A stretch of DNA of 8,944 nt from UBA5070 sp039798065 (GCA_039798065.1 JBDKGS010000189.1:1-8944), one strand, 5' to 3'. Positions 1-7,207 are shown, counted from the first letter of the stretch. Translations and numbers: made by a program. Notes: generated by a model from the letters alone, not told the origin.

Positions 1-1147
1 AGCTGATGCGAACATGGATTTCGGAAGCACCGGCTTCGCGGACCATGCGACACAAACTGCGCAGCGTGGTTCCGCGCACGATGGAGTCGTCCACCAAGAC
101 CACGCGACGGCCCTTGAGTACGCCGGGGATGGGGTTGAACTTGAGCTTGACCTTGTACTCGCGCCCCGCCTGGGTGGGATCGATGAAGGTGCGGCCCACG
201 TAGTGGTTGCGCAACAGGCCGATCTCGAAGCGGATGCCCGACTTGTGCGAGAAGCCCAGCGCCGCGGTGTTGGAGCTGTCGGGGACGCCGATCACGACAT
301 CGGCGTCGGCCGGACACTCGGTGGCCAGCTGCTTGCCCAGACGACGACGGATTTTGTCACAGCTGTGCCCGAAGATGAGGCTGTCGGGGCGGCTGAAGTA
401 GACGAATTCGAAGATGCAATGGGCACGCTTGGTGCTTTCGGCGATGCGCAGCGAGCGCGTGCCGTGTTCGTCGATCACCAGCAGTTCGCCAGGCTCGATG
501 TCGCGCACGTAGGTGGCGCCCACGAGGTCGAAGGCGCAAGATTCGGAAGCGACCACCCAAGCCTTGTCCATGCGGCCCAGGCACAGCGGGCGGATGCCCA
601 TGGGGTCGCGGCCTACGAACATGCGGTCCTTGGCGAGCAACACCACGCAGTAGCTGCCCTTCACCTGCGCAAGCGAGGCGCGAACGGCTTCTTCCAGATC
701 GTCGCCGGGATGGCGGGCGATCAGGTGCAAGATGGCTTCGGTGTCCGAAGTGGACTGGAAGATGTGGCCCATCTCTTCCATCTGCTTGCGCAACTGCTTG
801 GCGTTCACCAGATTGCCGTTGTGCGCGATGGACAAAGGGCCGCGCTTGTGGCGGATCAGGAAGGGCTGGGCGTTGATGAGCGCTCCGCCGCCGGCCGTGC
901 TGTAGCGCACGTGTCCGATAGCCGCGTGGCCCGGCAGTTCGCCGTTCTCGGCGCAATATTCGGTCAGGCGGGAGACAAGTCCCAGCTGACGCACGTGGCG
1001 GACCTCCTGGCCATCGGTTGCAGCGATGCCCGAAGCCTCTTGGCCTCGGTGCTGCATGGCAAAAAGACCCATCGCGGCGATCCGGGAAGCAGTTGGATGC
1101 CCCCAGATGCCAATGACACCGCACTCTTCGCTGATTTCGTCGACCAT
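1..1147 (-). CDS. purF: Amidophosphoribosyltransferase (glutamine PRPP amidotransferase), 3' end cut by window
   Basis: Catalyses the committed first step of purine synthesis in the cytoplasm: PRPP plus glutamine gives 5-phosphoribosylamine. The frame is open from an ATG at 1147 to the window edge (382 codons); the family is usually about 470-500 residues, so roughly the last 100 are missing. After an eight-residue leader (MVDEISEE) comes Cys9-Gly-Val, the N-terminal nucleophile of class II glutamine amidotransferases, exposed in the family by propeptide removal. Further glutaminase motifs are GHVRYST (78-84) and NGNL (110-113). The phosphoribosyltransferase domain carries the PRPP loop VVLVDDSIVRGTT (349-361). 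No strong ribosome binding site precedes the ATG, but the position of the Cys fixes the start well. It lies 88 bases downstream of epmA on the same strand, so co-transcription is possible, although the functions are unrelated. Identification is very secure. Confidence 0.97.
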   Translation of the reverse strand, partial: MVDEISEECGVIGIWGHPTASRIAAMGLFAMQHRGQEASGIAATDGQEVRHVRQLGLVSRLTEYCAENGELPGHAAIGHVRYSTAGGGALINAQPFLIRHKRGPLSIAHNGNLVNAKQLRKQMEEMGHIFQSTSDTEAILHLIARHPGDDLEEAVRASLAQVKGSYCVVLLAKDRMFVGRDPMGIRPLCLGRMDKAWVVASESCAFDLVGATYVRDIEPGELLVIDEHGTRSLRIAESTKRAHCIFEFVYFSRPDSLIFGHSCDKIRRRLGKQLATECPADADVVIGVPDSSNTAALGFSHKSGIRFEIGLLRNHYVGRTFIDPTQAGREYKVKLKFNPIPGVLKGRRVVLVDDSIVRGTTLRSLCRMVREAGASEIHVRIS

Positions 1148-1235
1148 TGGACTGGCAAGGTAGAAAAACGGGGGGGACCGGCCTGTCTAGTTGTCCAGAA
1201 CTTTCGATCCTGGAGCGGCGAATCTGCGATTCCCC

Positions 1236-2213
1236 TCAATCCTCCGAGAAGGCGATCACCTGCGAGATGGAATCGGCGCCCATGGCCAGCGCCACCAACC
1301 GATCGAGGCCCAGCGCGACCCCGGCGCCGTGCGGCATGCCGTGGCGCAGCGCCTCCACCAACCCGTGGTCGATGGGGGGAGTGGGTTTGCTCATGCCTAG
1401 ACGGGCACGGTGTTCTTCCTGAAAGCGGGAAAGTTGCTCGGCGGGATCGACCAGTTCGTCGTAGGCGTTCGTGAGTTCCACACCTTTCCAGTACATCTCG
1501 GCGCGCAAGGCCACCGGATGTCCGTTGTCGTGGCCGATCCGCGCCAAGGCCGCGCGCGAAGGGGGGTAGCCCCACAGGAAGACCGGTTCCTTCTCGCCAA
1601 GACCGGGTTCGACCCGTGTCACCAGCAACAGGTCCAGCCAGCCGTCGCGGTCGGCGGCGCCGATGGAGGGCATGACAGCTTCCGTCTCTTCCACGGCCTG
1701 ACGGATTTTGGCGATAGGGTCGGCGAACGGATCGACTCCGGCGCGTTCCAGGAAGGCCTCGCGGTAGCTCATCCAGCGGGCGGGCGGCAGTTGGGGGGCC
1801 ACGGCGCGCGCCAGGTCTTCCACTTCGGTGCAAAGGTCGCGCAAGGTCCAGCCCGGACGGTACCACTCGAGCATGGAGAATTCGTTCTGGTGCCAGCGCC
1901 CGGAGCCTTCGTCGCGGAACACCCGTGATATCTGCCAGATGGGTCCGGAACCGGCGGCCAACAGCCGTTTCATGTGGAATTCGGGACTGGTCTGGAGCCA
2001 CAGCGAATGGTGGCGCAGATGGGATTTCACCTCGAAGGAATCGATCCACAGATCGACCGTTCCGCTGGAGGCGGCGATGGGCGTTTCCACTTCCAGCACG
2101 TCGCGGGCATGGAAGAACTCGCGCACGGTCCGCAGGCACTTGGCGCGAAACCGCAAAGCGTCCATGGTGGCCGAAGGTTTCCAACTCCCCGACTCGTCGT
2201 GGTTGCGATCCAT
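1236..2213 (-). CDS. epmA: EF-P--(R)-beta-lysine ligase EpmA (PoxA/GenX, LysRS paralogue)
   Basis: Activates (R)-beta-lysine with ATP and transfers it to the conserved lysine of elongation factor P. The protein has 325 residues, the same as E. coli EpmA, and is a bare class II synthetase catalytic core without the N-terminal tRNA anticodon-binding domain of LysRS. Visible motifs: motif 1 region around VLEVETP (39-45), TSPEFHMKRLL (75-85), motif 2 from FRDE (99-102) through NEFSMLEWYR (110-119), and motif 3 GVALGLDRLV (298-307). The Ala in GVALG is the residue that in EpmA replaces a Gly of LysRS and has been linked to beta-lysine preference. The start ATG has a strong GGAGGA site four bases upstream, and the N-terminus (SWKPSA) lines up with E. 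coli EpmA (SWQPSA). It is divergent from epmB, which supplies its substrate. Very secure call. Confidence 0.96.
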   Translation of the reverse strand: MDRNHDESGSWKPSATMDALRFRAKCLRTVREFFHARDVLEVETPIAASSGTVDLWIDSFEVKSHLRHHSLWLQTSPEFHMKRLLAAGSGPIWQISRVFRDEGSGRWHQNEFSMLEWYRPGWTLRDLCTEVEDLARAVAPQLPPARWMSYREAFLERAGVDPFADPIAKIRQAVEETEAVMPSIGAADRDGWLDLLLVTRVEPGLGEKEPVFLWGYPPSRAALARIGHDNGHPVALRAEMYWKGVELTNAYDELVDPAEQLSRFQEEHRARLGMSKPTPPIDHGLVEALRHGMPHGAGVALGLDRLVALAMGADSISQVIAFSED

Positions 2214-2295
2214 GTATCCTCCAAGTGGTCATGCGCGGTGGTTGGGACTGCAATCTACCCAGTCGCGTCGGATCGAACAGGGCCGACCATTCCCG
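2214..2295. promoter_or_regulatory. Divergent epmA/epmB intergenic region
   Basis: Only 82 bases separate the two start codons, so promoters for both genes must lie here or overlap the neighbouring coding sequence. I could place the epmA ribosome binding site but no convincing -35/-10 pair on either strand. Shared regulation is inferred from the geometry only. Confidence 0.35.
2217..2222 (-). promoter_or_regulatory. Ribosome binding site of epmA
   Basis: GGAGGA on the minus strand, four bases before the ATG at 2213. It supports that start over the internal ATG 16 codons further in. Confidence 0.75.
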
Positions 2296-3312
2296 ATGGG
2301 CAGTATCTTTGCACGCAATCCAATGGGAATCAAGGACGACAACAACTGGCAGGACGAAATCCGGCAAGCCTTCCGGGATCCGTCCGACCTGGCTTCCCAT
2401 CTGGGTTTGTCGCCGAGCCAGCTTCCCGCGCTGCCGGAGGATTCGACCTTCCCATTGATGGTTCCACGCGGCTTCGCCGACCGGATGGCCAAAGGCGATC
2501 CGCACGACCCGCTTTTGCGCCAAGTCTGGCCCGAGCGGTCGGAATCCGTCATGCAGGCGGACGAACTGTCCGATCCGGTGGGCGATCTTTCCGCGCGCAA
2601 GGCGCCCGGACTTTTGCAGAAATACCAGGGTCGCGCCCTGGTGGTGGCCACCGGAGCCTGCGCGGTGCATTGCCGCTATTGCTTCCGGCAGAACTTCCCC
2701 TACGACGAATCGGCGCGTTCGCACGACGAATGGACCGCGCAACTGGATTCAATCCGACAAGATTTGTCGTTGCGCGAGGTGGTGCTTTCGGGCGGCGATC
2801 CGTTGTCGTTGCCGGATTCCGTCATCGAGCGTCGCCTCGCCGATCTTGGCGAGGTGGAGCATCTGGCCACGCTGCGCATCCACACCCGCCTGCCGGTGGT
2901 GGTGCCTTCGCGAGTGACCGCCGGGCTTTGTCGGATTCTGTCGAACACATGGCTTCGCAAGGTGGTGGTGCTGCACGCCAACCATGCGTCGGAAATCGAC
3001 GCGTCGGTGGCGTCGGCGGTGTCTCGGTTGCGCGAGGCGGGCGCCACGGTGCTCAACCAATCGGTGTTGTTGGCGGGCGTGAACGATTCGGTGTATGCGC
3101 TGGAAGGACTGTCGCACGCCTTGTGGAGCGCGGGAGTTCTGCCGTACTATCTGCACGCGCTCGATCGAGTCCGTGGATCGTCGCGATTCGCGGTTCCCGA
3201 CGATGACGGAATCCGTCTGATCGAAACCCTGCGGACGCGTCTGCCCGGCTACCTCGTGCCGCGCCTGGTGCGCGAGGTCGAAGGGGCCGAGTCCAAGACG
3301 CCGTTGGGGTAG
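2296..3312 (+). CDS. epmB: EF-P lysine 2,3-aminomutase EpmB (radical SAM)
   Basis: Converts L-alpha-lysine to (R)-beta-lysine using a [4Fe-4S] cluster, S-adenosylmethionine and PLP; the product is ligated to EF-P by EpmA. The protein is 338 residues, close to E. coli EpmB (342). The radical SAM motif CAVHCRYC (Cys122, 126, 129) is intact, followed by SGGDPL (165-170). LPYYLHALD (282-290) and the near-terminal SKTPLG (333-338) match E. coli EpmB; Lys334 would be the PLP-binding lysine. The enzyme ends four residues after this Lys, without the C-terminal oligomerisation extension of catabolic lysine 2,3-aminomutases, which favours EpmB. The start is uncertain: ATG 2296 fits the E. coli N-terminus length, ATG 2323 (329 residues) is possible, and neither has a clear ribosome binding site. 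It is divergent from epmA with an 82-base gap. Confidence 0.95.
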   Translation: MGSIFARNPMGIKDDNNWQDEIRQAFRDPSDLASHLGLSPSQLPALPEDSTFPLMVPRGFADRMAKGDPHDPLLRQVWPERSESVMQADELSDPVGDLSARKAPGLLQKYQGRALVVATGACAVHCRYCFRQNFPYDESARSHDEWTAQLDSIRQDLSLREVVLSGGDPLSLPDSVIERRLADLGEVEHLATLRIHTRLPVVVPSRVTAGLCRILSNTWLRKVVVLHANHASEIDASVASAVSRLREAGATVLNQSVLLAGVNDSVYALEGLSHALWSAGVLPYYLHALDRVRGSSRFAVPDDDGIRLIETLRTRLPGYLVPRLVREVEGAESKTPLG

Positions 3313-3450
3313 AGGCCCAGCTTGCCTGGAGCCACGCCTGAATGGCAAGGTCGACCGGCCGTTGGTGTATTTGTACGTATTGGTGAAGTCGTGCCAAATG
3401 GTCAATGCCGCTCGGCGGTGGGCGACACTTTCCGTCAATCGGGAGCTGGA

Positions 3451-3455
3451 AGGAG
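3451..3455 (+). promoter_or_regulatory. Ribosome binding site of the exported hydrolase
   Basis: AGGAG (within GGAAGGAG) four bases before ATG 3460. It sets the start and places the signal peptide at the N-terminus. Confidence 0.75.
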
Positions 3456-3459
3456 ATCT

Positions 3460-4170
3460 ATGAAAGCGTCGTTTCTCTTCGTCGCCGTTTCAATTCTTGT
3501 CCAGACAGTTTTTGCCGGGCAGACCACCATCCTGTTGCACGGCCTGAGCCGCACCAACAAGAGCATGGTCGAGGTCGAAAAGGCCCTCAAGGCCAAGAGC
3601 CATCGGGTCTTCAACATCGACTACCCGTCGCGGAAATTCCCCATCGATTCGCTTGCCGAAATCGCCATCGGAGGCGCCTTGCGGACCATGGTCCGCGATT
3701 CCACCGATACCCTGAATTTCGTGACGCATTCGTTGGGCGGGATCCTGGTGCGCGAGTACATGGCCAAGCACAAGGTGCCGCGCATGGGACGAGTGGTGAT
3801 GCTCGGGCCTCCCAACCACGGCAGTGAAGTGGTCGACAACCTGAAGGGCGTCTCGCTGTTCAGCCTGCTCAACGGTCCGGCGGGACAGGAATTGGGAACC
3901 GATTCGGCCTCCAAGCCCAATTCGCTTGGAGCGGTGGATTACGAGGTTGGAGTCATCGCGGGAGATCGCTCCATCAATTGGATCAACAGCCTCATGATCC
4001 CGGGGCCCGACGACGGCAAGGTGTCCACAGGGTCGGCGCGGTTGGCGGGAATGAAGGATTATCTGCTGGTGCACGCCACGCACCCGATGATGATGAAGAA
4101 CGCCGAGGTGATTCGACAGATTCTGTGCTTCCTCGCCACGGGAAGGTTTGATCGGCCATCGAAGGGTTGA
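3460..4170 (+). CDS. Exported alpha/beta-hydrolase (lipase/esterase-like)
   Basis: Predicted ester hydrolase of 236 residues, substrate unknown. Residues 1-20 form a typical signal peptide: Lys2, a hydrophobic stretch, then VFAG with probable cleavage near Ala19, so it likely acts in the periplasm or outside the cell. The fold signature is clear: ILLHGLSR (24-31) is the oxyanion-hole strand/turn, THSLGG (89-94) the nucleophile elbow with Ser91, and GPPNHGSE (116-123) is common in lipase class 2/PGAP1-like hydrolases. Asp184 or Asp185 in PDDGKVS and His208 in THPMMM probably complete the triad, with His205 the less likely alternative. The ATG has AGGAG four bases upstream, which decides the start; the open frame extends further 5' but without such a site. 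The 147-base gap from epmB suggests its own promoter. The FISUMP protein gene follows after 91 bases, same strand. Fold is secure, substrate is not. Confidence 0.88.
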   Translation: MKASFLFVAVSILVQTVFAGQTTILLHGLSRTNKSMVEVEKALKAKSHRVFNIDYPSRKFPIDSLAEIAIGGALRTMVRDSTDTLNFVTHSLGGILVREYMAKHKVPRMGRVVMLGPPNHGSEVVDNLKGVSLFSLLNGPAGQELGTDSASKPNSLGAVDYEVGVIAGDRSINWINSLMIPGPDDGKVSTGSARLAGMKDYLLVHATHPMMMKNAEVIRQILCFLATGRFDRPSKG

Positions 4171-4248
4171 ACACAGGTGCGGATGCAGGATTGATTCGTA
4201 TTCTTTCATCGGTCCGCTCGTAGTCGGTCACGGCTCGAGTCCATCGTT

Positions 4249-4255
4249 GGAAAGG
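4249..4255 (+). promoter_or_regulatory. Ribosome binding site deciding the GTG start of the FISUMP gene
   Basis: GGAAAGG followed by six bases and GTG at 4262. The same frame is open back to an ATG at 4148, which overlaps the hydrolase gene and would bury the export signal; this site argues for the GTG. Confidence 0.65.
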
Positions 4256-4261
4256 TTTCCC

Positions 4262-5320
4262 GTGCGATTGTGCTCCTTGTTCATGCTGCCTGTGTTCGCG
4301 TTGGCGAATCAATATTCGGGTTCGGTGAAAAGTCTTTCCGGAGCCGGGGTCGCCGGGGTTTCCATCTCGCTGGGAAGCCTCGTTACGCTCACCGATGCTC
4401 ATGGGAATTGGGTCTTGAATGGAACCTCACAGATTCTGTCAGGACATCGAGCCCCCATCCTCGTCGGCAAGAATCTGACGGTGGAGAATGGACATGTGAC
4501 GTTGGGCTTGCAGGGTGTCGACTTGCAAGGCCGCAATCTTGCGAACCAAGCCATCCGGGCTGCGCGTGTCAATACGGAAGCGGCGCGGTCAGCTGTTTTG
4601 CCGGACACGATCCTGGTACGGTGGAACAACAAGACATTGTTTCGATTGCCGATGACCAAAGACTCGTCCGGAATCGCTCTGGCTCTCGATACGGCCTGGA
4701 GCGATGATCGCGGGCTCGCGTGGAATCCAATGGTCGTTTATGGCAGCGTGGCGCAGGGAGGTACGACCTATCGAACCGTGCTGATCGGATCGCAGCGGTG
4801 GATGGCCGAAAACCTGAACGACAAGGGAACGAGCCCAATCACTGGTGTCTGCTACAAGAACAGCGATGATTCGTGTGCGAAGTATGGTCGACACTACACT
4901 TGGGCCGAATCCATGAGCGGTTCGAAATCATCGAGCCTGAGCCCCAGCGGTGTGATGGGAATTTGCCCGTCTGGCTGGCATGTGCCGAGCGATTCGGAGT
5001 GGGTGGCGATGCTTCGCTTGGTGGACACGGGCTCTTACCCCGATATCACCAAGCTCATGTCTTCGAGCGTCAAGGGATACGCGCAGTCGAAGAACTACGC
5101 CGAGGAATACGGGTCCGATGTCTACGGCTTTCGAGCCTTTCTTGCCGGGTATTACGACAGAAACTTCAACGCATTTGGTGGCAACGGATTCTGGTGGAGT
5201 GCGACGGAGTCCGATTCGACGAATGCATGGTCCATGGATGTGACCAGCAAAGGCATGACCGCGTTTCGCAGCTACATGAGAAAAGGGGTCAGCCTTTCGA
5301 TTCGCTGCAAGAAGGATTGA
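4262..5320 (+). CDS. Exported FISUMP-domain protein (Fibrobacter succinogenes major paralogous domain)
   Basis: A 352-residue protein of unknown molecular function from a family strongly expanded in Fibrobacter. I chose the GTG at 4262 because GGAAAGG lies six bases upstream and the result begins with a short export signal (MRLCSLFMLPVFALA, cleavage near 15). Residues about 17-57 resemble a carboxypeptidase-regulatory-like beta sandwich (GSV-x-GAGVAGVSISLG-x-TLTDAHGNWVL). Residues about 58-165 are a linker without a recognised domain. Residues 168-350 are the FISUMP domain: TYRTVLIGSQRWMAENLN (169-186), CYKN (197-200) and CAKYGRHYTW (205-214), ICPSGWHVPSDSEW (234-247), GFRAFLAGYYD (289-299), WWSATES (311-317) and the terminal SIRCKKD. 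Cys197/205 and Cys235/349 could form disulfides after export. The hydrolase upstream may be co-transcribed. Domain identity is strong; role at the cell surface is inferred. Confidence 0.9.
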   Translation: MRLCSLFMLPVFALANQYSGSVKSLSGAGVAGVSISLGSLVTLTDAHGNWVLNGTSQILSGHRAPILVGKNLTVENGHVTLGLQGVDLQGRNLANQAIRAARVNTEAARSAVLPDTILVRWNNKTLFRLPMTKDSSGIALALDTAWSDDRGLAWNPMVVYGSVAQGGTTYRTVLIGSQRWMAENLNDKGTSPITGVCYKNSDDSCAKYGRHYTWAESMSGSKSSSLSPSGVMGICPSGWHVPSDSEWVAMLRLVDTGSYPDITKLMSSSVKGYAQSKNYAEEYGSDVYGFRAFLAGYYDRNFNAFGGNGFWWSATESDSTNAWSMDVTSKGMTAFRSYMRKGVSLSIRCKKD

Positions 5321-5336
5321 ACGCGAAAAAAGCCCG

Positions 5337-5379
5337 CCGCTAAAAGCGGAGACGGTTCTTGTCGCGACAGAATCCGTCT
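5337..5379. terminator. Tandem hairpins between convergent genes, probable bidirectional terminator
   Basis: Hairpin A is CCGCT-AAA-AGCGG (5337-5349). Read on the minus strand it is followed after five bases by TTTTTT, fitting termination of the hemolysin III-like gene. Hairpin B (5350-5379) is a longer imperfect stem: AGACGG, TTC and TGTC pair with GACA, GAA and CCGTCT, with one unpaired T on each side and a tiny loop. On the plus strand it follows the FISUMP stop by about 30 bases but lacks an adjacent T tract, so function in that direction is less certain. Confidence 0.5.
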
Positions 5380-5396
5380 AGTTCGCCTTGGTTTTG

Positions 5397-6056
5397 TCAG
5401 TGCGGAAGCACGCCCACGATGACGGACAGAATATGGCAGACGCTCCCGCCCAGCACGCACAGGTGCCAGACCGCGTGTCCGAACGGCATGCGTTTGTCGA
5501 GCAGGTAGAATGTGGCGCCCAAGGTGTAGACCACTCCGCCCGAGAACAGCAGGGTCACTCCCTGTCCTGACAGATTCTGCAGCAGTTGGGGCAGGGCCGC
5601 CACGATCACCCATCCCATCAGCACGTACAGCAGCGTGGACACGAACTTGAAACTGCCGGTGAAGAAAAGATCCTTCGCGATCCCTGCCGAGGCCAGACCC
5701 CAGATGACGGCAAAAAGCGTCCAGCCGGCGCCGCCACGCAGGTTCACGAGCAGGAAAGGCGTGTAGGTGCCGGCGATCAGCAAATGGATGGACACGTGGT
5801 CCAGGATGCGGAATGCGCGGCGCAGACGCGGGCTTCGCGTGGAGTGGTAGAGCGTCGACGCCGAATACAGCAAGACCAGCGCGGCTCCGAAGATGCCGAC
5901 CGACGCGATCTTCCACGGATCTCGCGTGCCGGCCGCCAGCACGACCATGAGCGCGAGCCCCCCGATGCCGATCCCCGCGCCCACCGCATGGGTGAGCGCA
6001 TTCGCCTGTTCTTCGAGCTCCAGAAGGCGGGTGGATTTCGCGGATAGAAGGGCCAT
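5397..6056 (-). CDS. Hemolysin III / PAQR-family seven-helix membrane protein (YqfA-like)
   Basis: Inner-membrane protein of 219 residues, the same length as E. coli YqfA. The hydrophobicity pattern fits seven membrane helices. Family motifs are all present: E15-x3-N-x2-TH (15-23), SASTLYH (65-71), DHVSIHLLIAGTYTPF (86-101), and HAVWH (194-198) followed by GGSVCH (203-208). By analogy with PAQR receptors, His71, His194 and His198 would bind zinc in a membrane-buried hydrolase-like site. The 'hemolysin' label comes from a Bacillus cereus homologue; the physiological role of most bacterial members is not settled, so no toxin function should be assumed. Start: ATG 6056 is taken here; a TTG at 6065 (three more residues) has a weak AGGGA six bases upstream and is a real alternative. 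It is convergent with the FISUMP gene and stands 145 bases downstream of the methyltransferase gene on the same strand. Confidence 0.93.
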   Translation of the reverse strand: MALLSAKSTRLLELEEQANALTHAVGAGIGIGGLALMVVLAAGTRDPWKIASVGIFGAALVLLYSASTLYHSTRSPRLRRAFRILDHVSIHLLIAGTYTPFLLVNLRGGAGWTLFAVIWGLASAGIAKDLFFTGSFKFVSTLLYVLMGWVIVAALPQLLQNLSGQGVTLLFSGGVVYTLGATFYLLDKRMPFGHAVWHLCVLGGSVCHILSVIVGVLPH

Positions 6057-6201
6057 GCCTACCAATCAAGGTCCCTGGAGGGCCTTGGCGATGTCAAAAC
6101 ATGTCACGAATGCGTTTCGACAAAAACTGTCGTGCCGCTCGAGTCCGGTTTCCGGATGAATGGCCGCTGCGGAGTAGGCTTGTTCGTCTTCGGGCACGGG
6201 T

Positions 6202-6993
6202 TCAGCCGCACGTGAACAGCCCGGTGTCCTTGTGGATGCGTACGGCGCCTCGCTGCGCCAGGATGCCGTCGATGGATCCTCGCAAGCGGTCGCGGTCCTC
6301 TTCGCGGATGATGGTCTGATCCCCTGCAAGCCGATTGAGGGCGTAGATGGAATCCACCAGGGCCGAACCATCGGTCACCACCAGTGTGTCGGAATAACAT
6401 TCCAATCGGATATCGTGGAACAACGGACGCAAAAACTCCACGCCGGTATCCAACGAAAATGTCTTTCGGTTTTCGGGAAAGGCCTGATCCAATTCGGAGA
6501 ATGGGTAGGTGGCGAAGACGAGTCCTTCCATCTCCAGAAGGTTGCGTTTTCCGATGGCCGAGACCAGCAGTTTCCCACCCCATCGCAGCACCCTTCGGAT
6601 TTCGCGAAGCACCTGTTCGGGATTGGCGATGCGATGGAGAAGATGGTCGGCAATCACCACATCGAAATGATCATCGGGATAGGGAATCGAATGGGCATCG
6701 ATGTTCTTGAATTCGAAACCTCGTCGATTTCCGATACGATCCTTGCATCGTTCCACATTCCGGGCGGAGACATCTGAAATCACGATTTCCCAGCGCATCC
6801 CAAGGCGACCCAAATTGTCGGCCCAAAGGCTTCCTGAACCACTGCCAAGTTCTAGGATATGGAGCGGGTCGCACTGGTTCACGCGATCGAACAGCCACTC
6901 GCGCCACGGGCACGGATTCGTGCCGACATTGGATATGCATTCCAATCGGCTGGACAATTCACAAAGTTCCAATTCTGTATCGTCGACCAACAT
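6202..6993 (-). CDS. Class I SAM-dependent methyltransferase, substrate unknown
   Basis: A 263-residue soluble methyltransferase. Motif I is ILELGSGSG (46-54), the acidic residue after strand 2 is Asp74 (VISDVS), NIDAHSIPYPDDHFDVVIADH (98-117 and on) covers motifs II-III, and REIRRVLRWGGKLLVSAIG (130-148) is the post-motif region typical of Methyltransf_11/UbiE-type proteins. The C-terminus (RIHKDTGLF, 252-260) together with SDTLVVTDGSALVDSIY (201-217) resembles, from memory, a family common in Firmicutes that is usually annotated only as a class I methyltransferase. The ATG at 6993 is preceded by AGGAAAGGA with seven bases of spacing; an upstream in-frame ATG at 7122 has no such site and would add 43 residues unlike the family. 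By hand counts parts of the gene are near 43-57% GC, lower than epmA lines near 75%. Substrate cannot be told from sequence or neighbours. Confidence 0.88.
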   Translation of the reverse strand: MLVDDTELELCELSSRLECISNVGTNPCPWREWLFDRVNQCDPLHILELGSGSGSLWADNLGRLGMRWEIVISDVSARNVERCKDRIGNRRGFEFKNIDAHSIPYPDDHFDVVIADHLLHRIANPEQVLREIRRVLRWGGKLLVSAIGKRNLLEMEGLVFATYPFSELDQAFPENRKTFSLDTGVEFLRPLFHDIRLECYSDTLVVTDGSALVDSIYALNRLAGDQTIIREEDRDRLRGSIDGILAQRGAVRIHKDTGLFTCG

Positions 6994-7000
6994 GTCGTTG

Positions 7001-7009
7001 TCCTTTCCT
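7001..7009 (-). promoter_or_regulatory. Ribosome binding site of the methyltransferase gene
   Basis: AGGAAAGGA on the minus strand, seven bases before ATG 6993. It decides the start against the longer open frame from 7122. Confidence 0.7.
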
Positions 7010-7170
7010 GAATCACCTCTGGGCCGTCGTTCCAAGAACGAGTTCAGATGTCTTCGATTCCGTTTGTCAGGATTCGTTTGGTTTTTCTGTGATAAGTCTT
7101 GCTGCCGACAGACAATCGTCATGGATCGAAAAGAGTCTAAGTGCGAAGGGAGTTGTCGTTTGCTTTGGTT

Positions 7171-7200
7171 ATTATCGCTTATTCATTTACTGAAATGCAA
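7171..7200 (-). promoter_or_regulatory. Candidate sigma-70-like promoter for the methyltransferase gene
   Basis: On the minus strand TTGCAT (7200-7195) and GATAAT (7176-7171) are separated by 18 bases, in the most AT-rich part of the window. The -10 matches the consensus at five of six positions, the -35 only at three. It would give a leader of about 170 bases. Candidate only. Confidence 0.35.
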
Positions 7201-7207
7201 GAAGTTT

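Noticed and set aside
1170..1176. Run of seven G upstream of purF, possible phase-variable tract
   Set aside because: It is short, lies about 25 bases outside the coding region, and purF is a housekeeping gene for which phase variation is implausible.
14..1474. A 486-codon open frame on the plus strand
   Set aside because: It runs antisense to purF and the end of epmA, both certain by motif. The translation is low-complexity, rich in A, V, G, D and H, with no domain, and is a side effect of GC-rich codon use.
1828..2295. Possible N-terminal extension of EpmB of about 156 residues
   Set aside because: The frame is open upstream but lies antisense to epmA; the normal EpmB length is already reached from ATG 2296.
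964..2742. A 592-codon open frame on the minus strand
   Set aside because: It overlaps parts of purF, all of epmA in another frame and epmB in antisense. The Arg/Pro/Gly-rich translation has no recognisable motif.
3321..3349. CTTGCC/GGCAAG inverted repeat after epmB as a terminator
   Set aside because: Only a six-base stem, a long 17-base loop and no T tract after it.
6118..6132. CGACA/TGTCG hairpin between the methyltransferase and hemolysin III-like genes
   Set aside because: A five-base stem without an adjacent T tract on the minus strand; too weak to call a terminator.
6104..6583. A 159-codon minus-strand frame near the methyltransferase
   Set aside because: It lies in another frame within the methyltransferase gene and its downstream gap and has no recognisable domain.
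6994..7122. N-terminal extension of the methyltransferase from ATG 7122
   Set aside because: No ribosome binding site at 7122, charged unconserved residues, and a good AGGAAAGGA site before ATG 6993.
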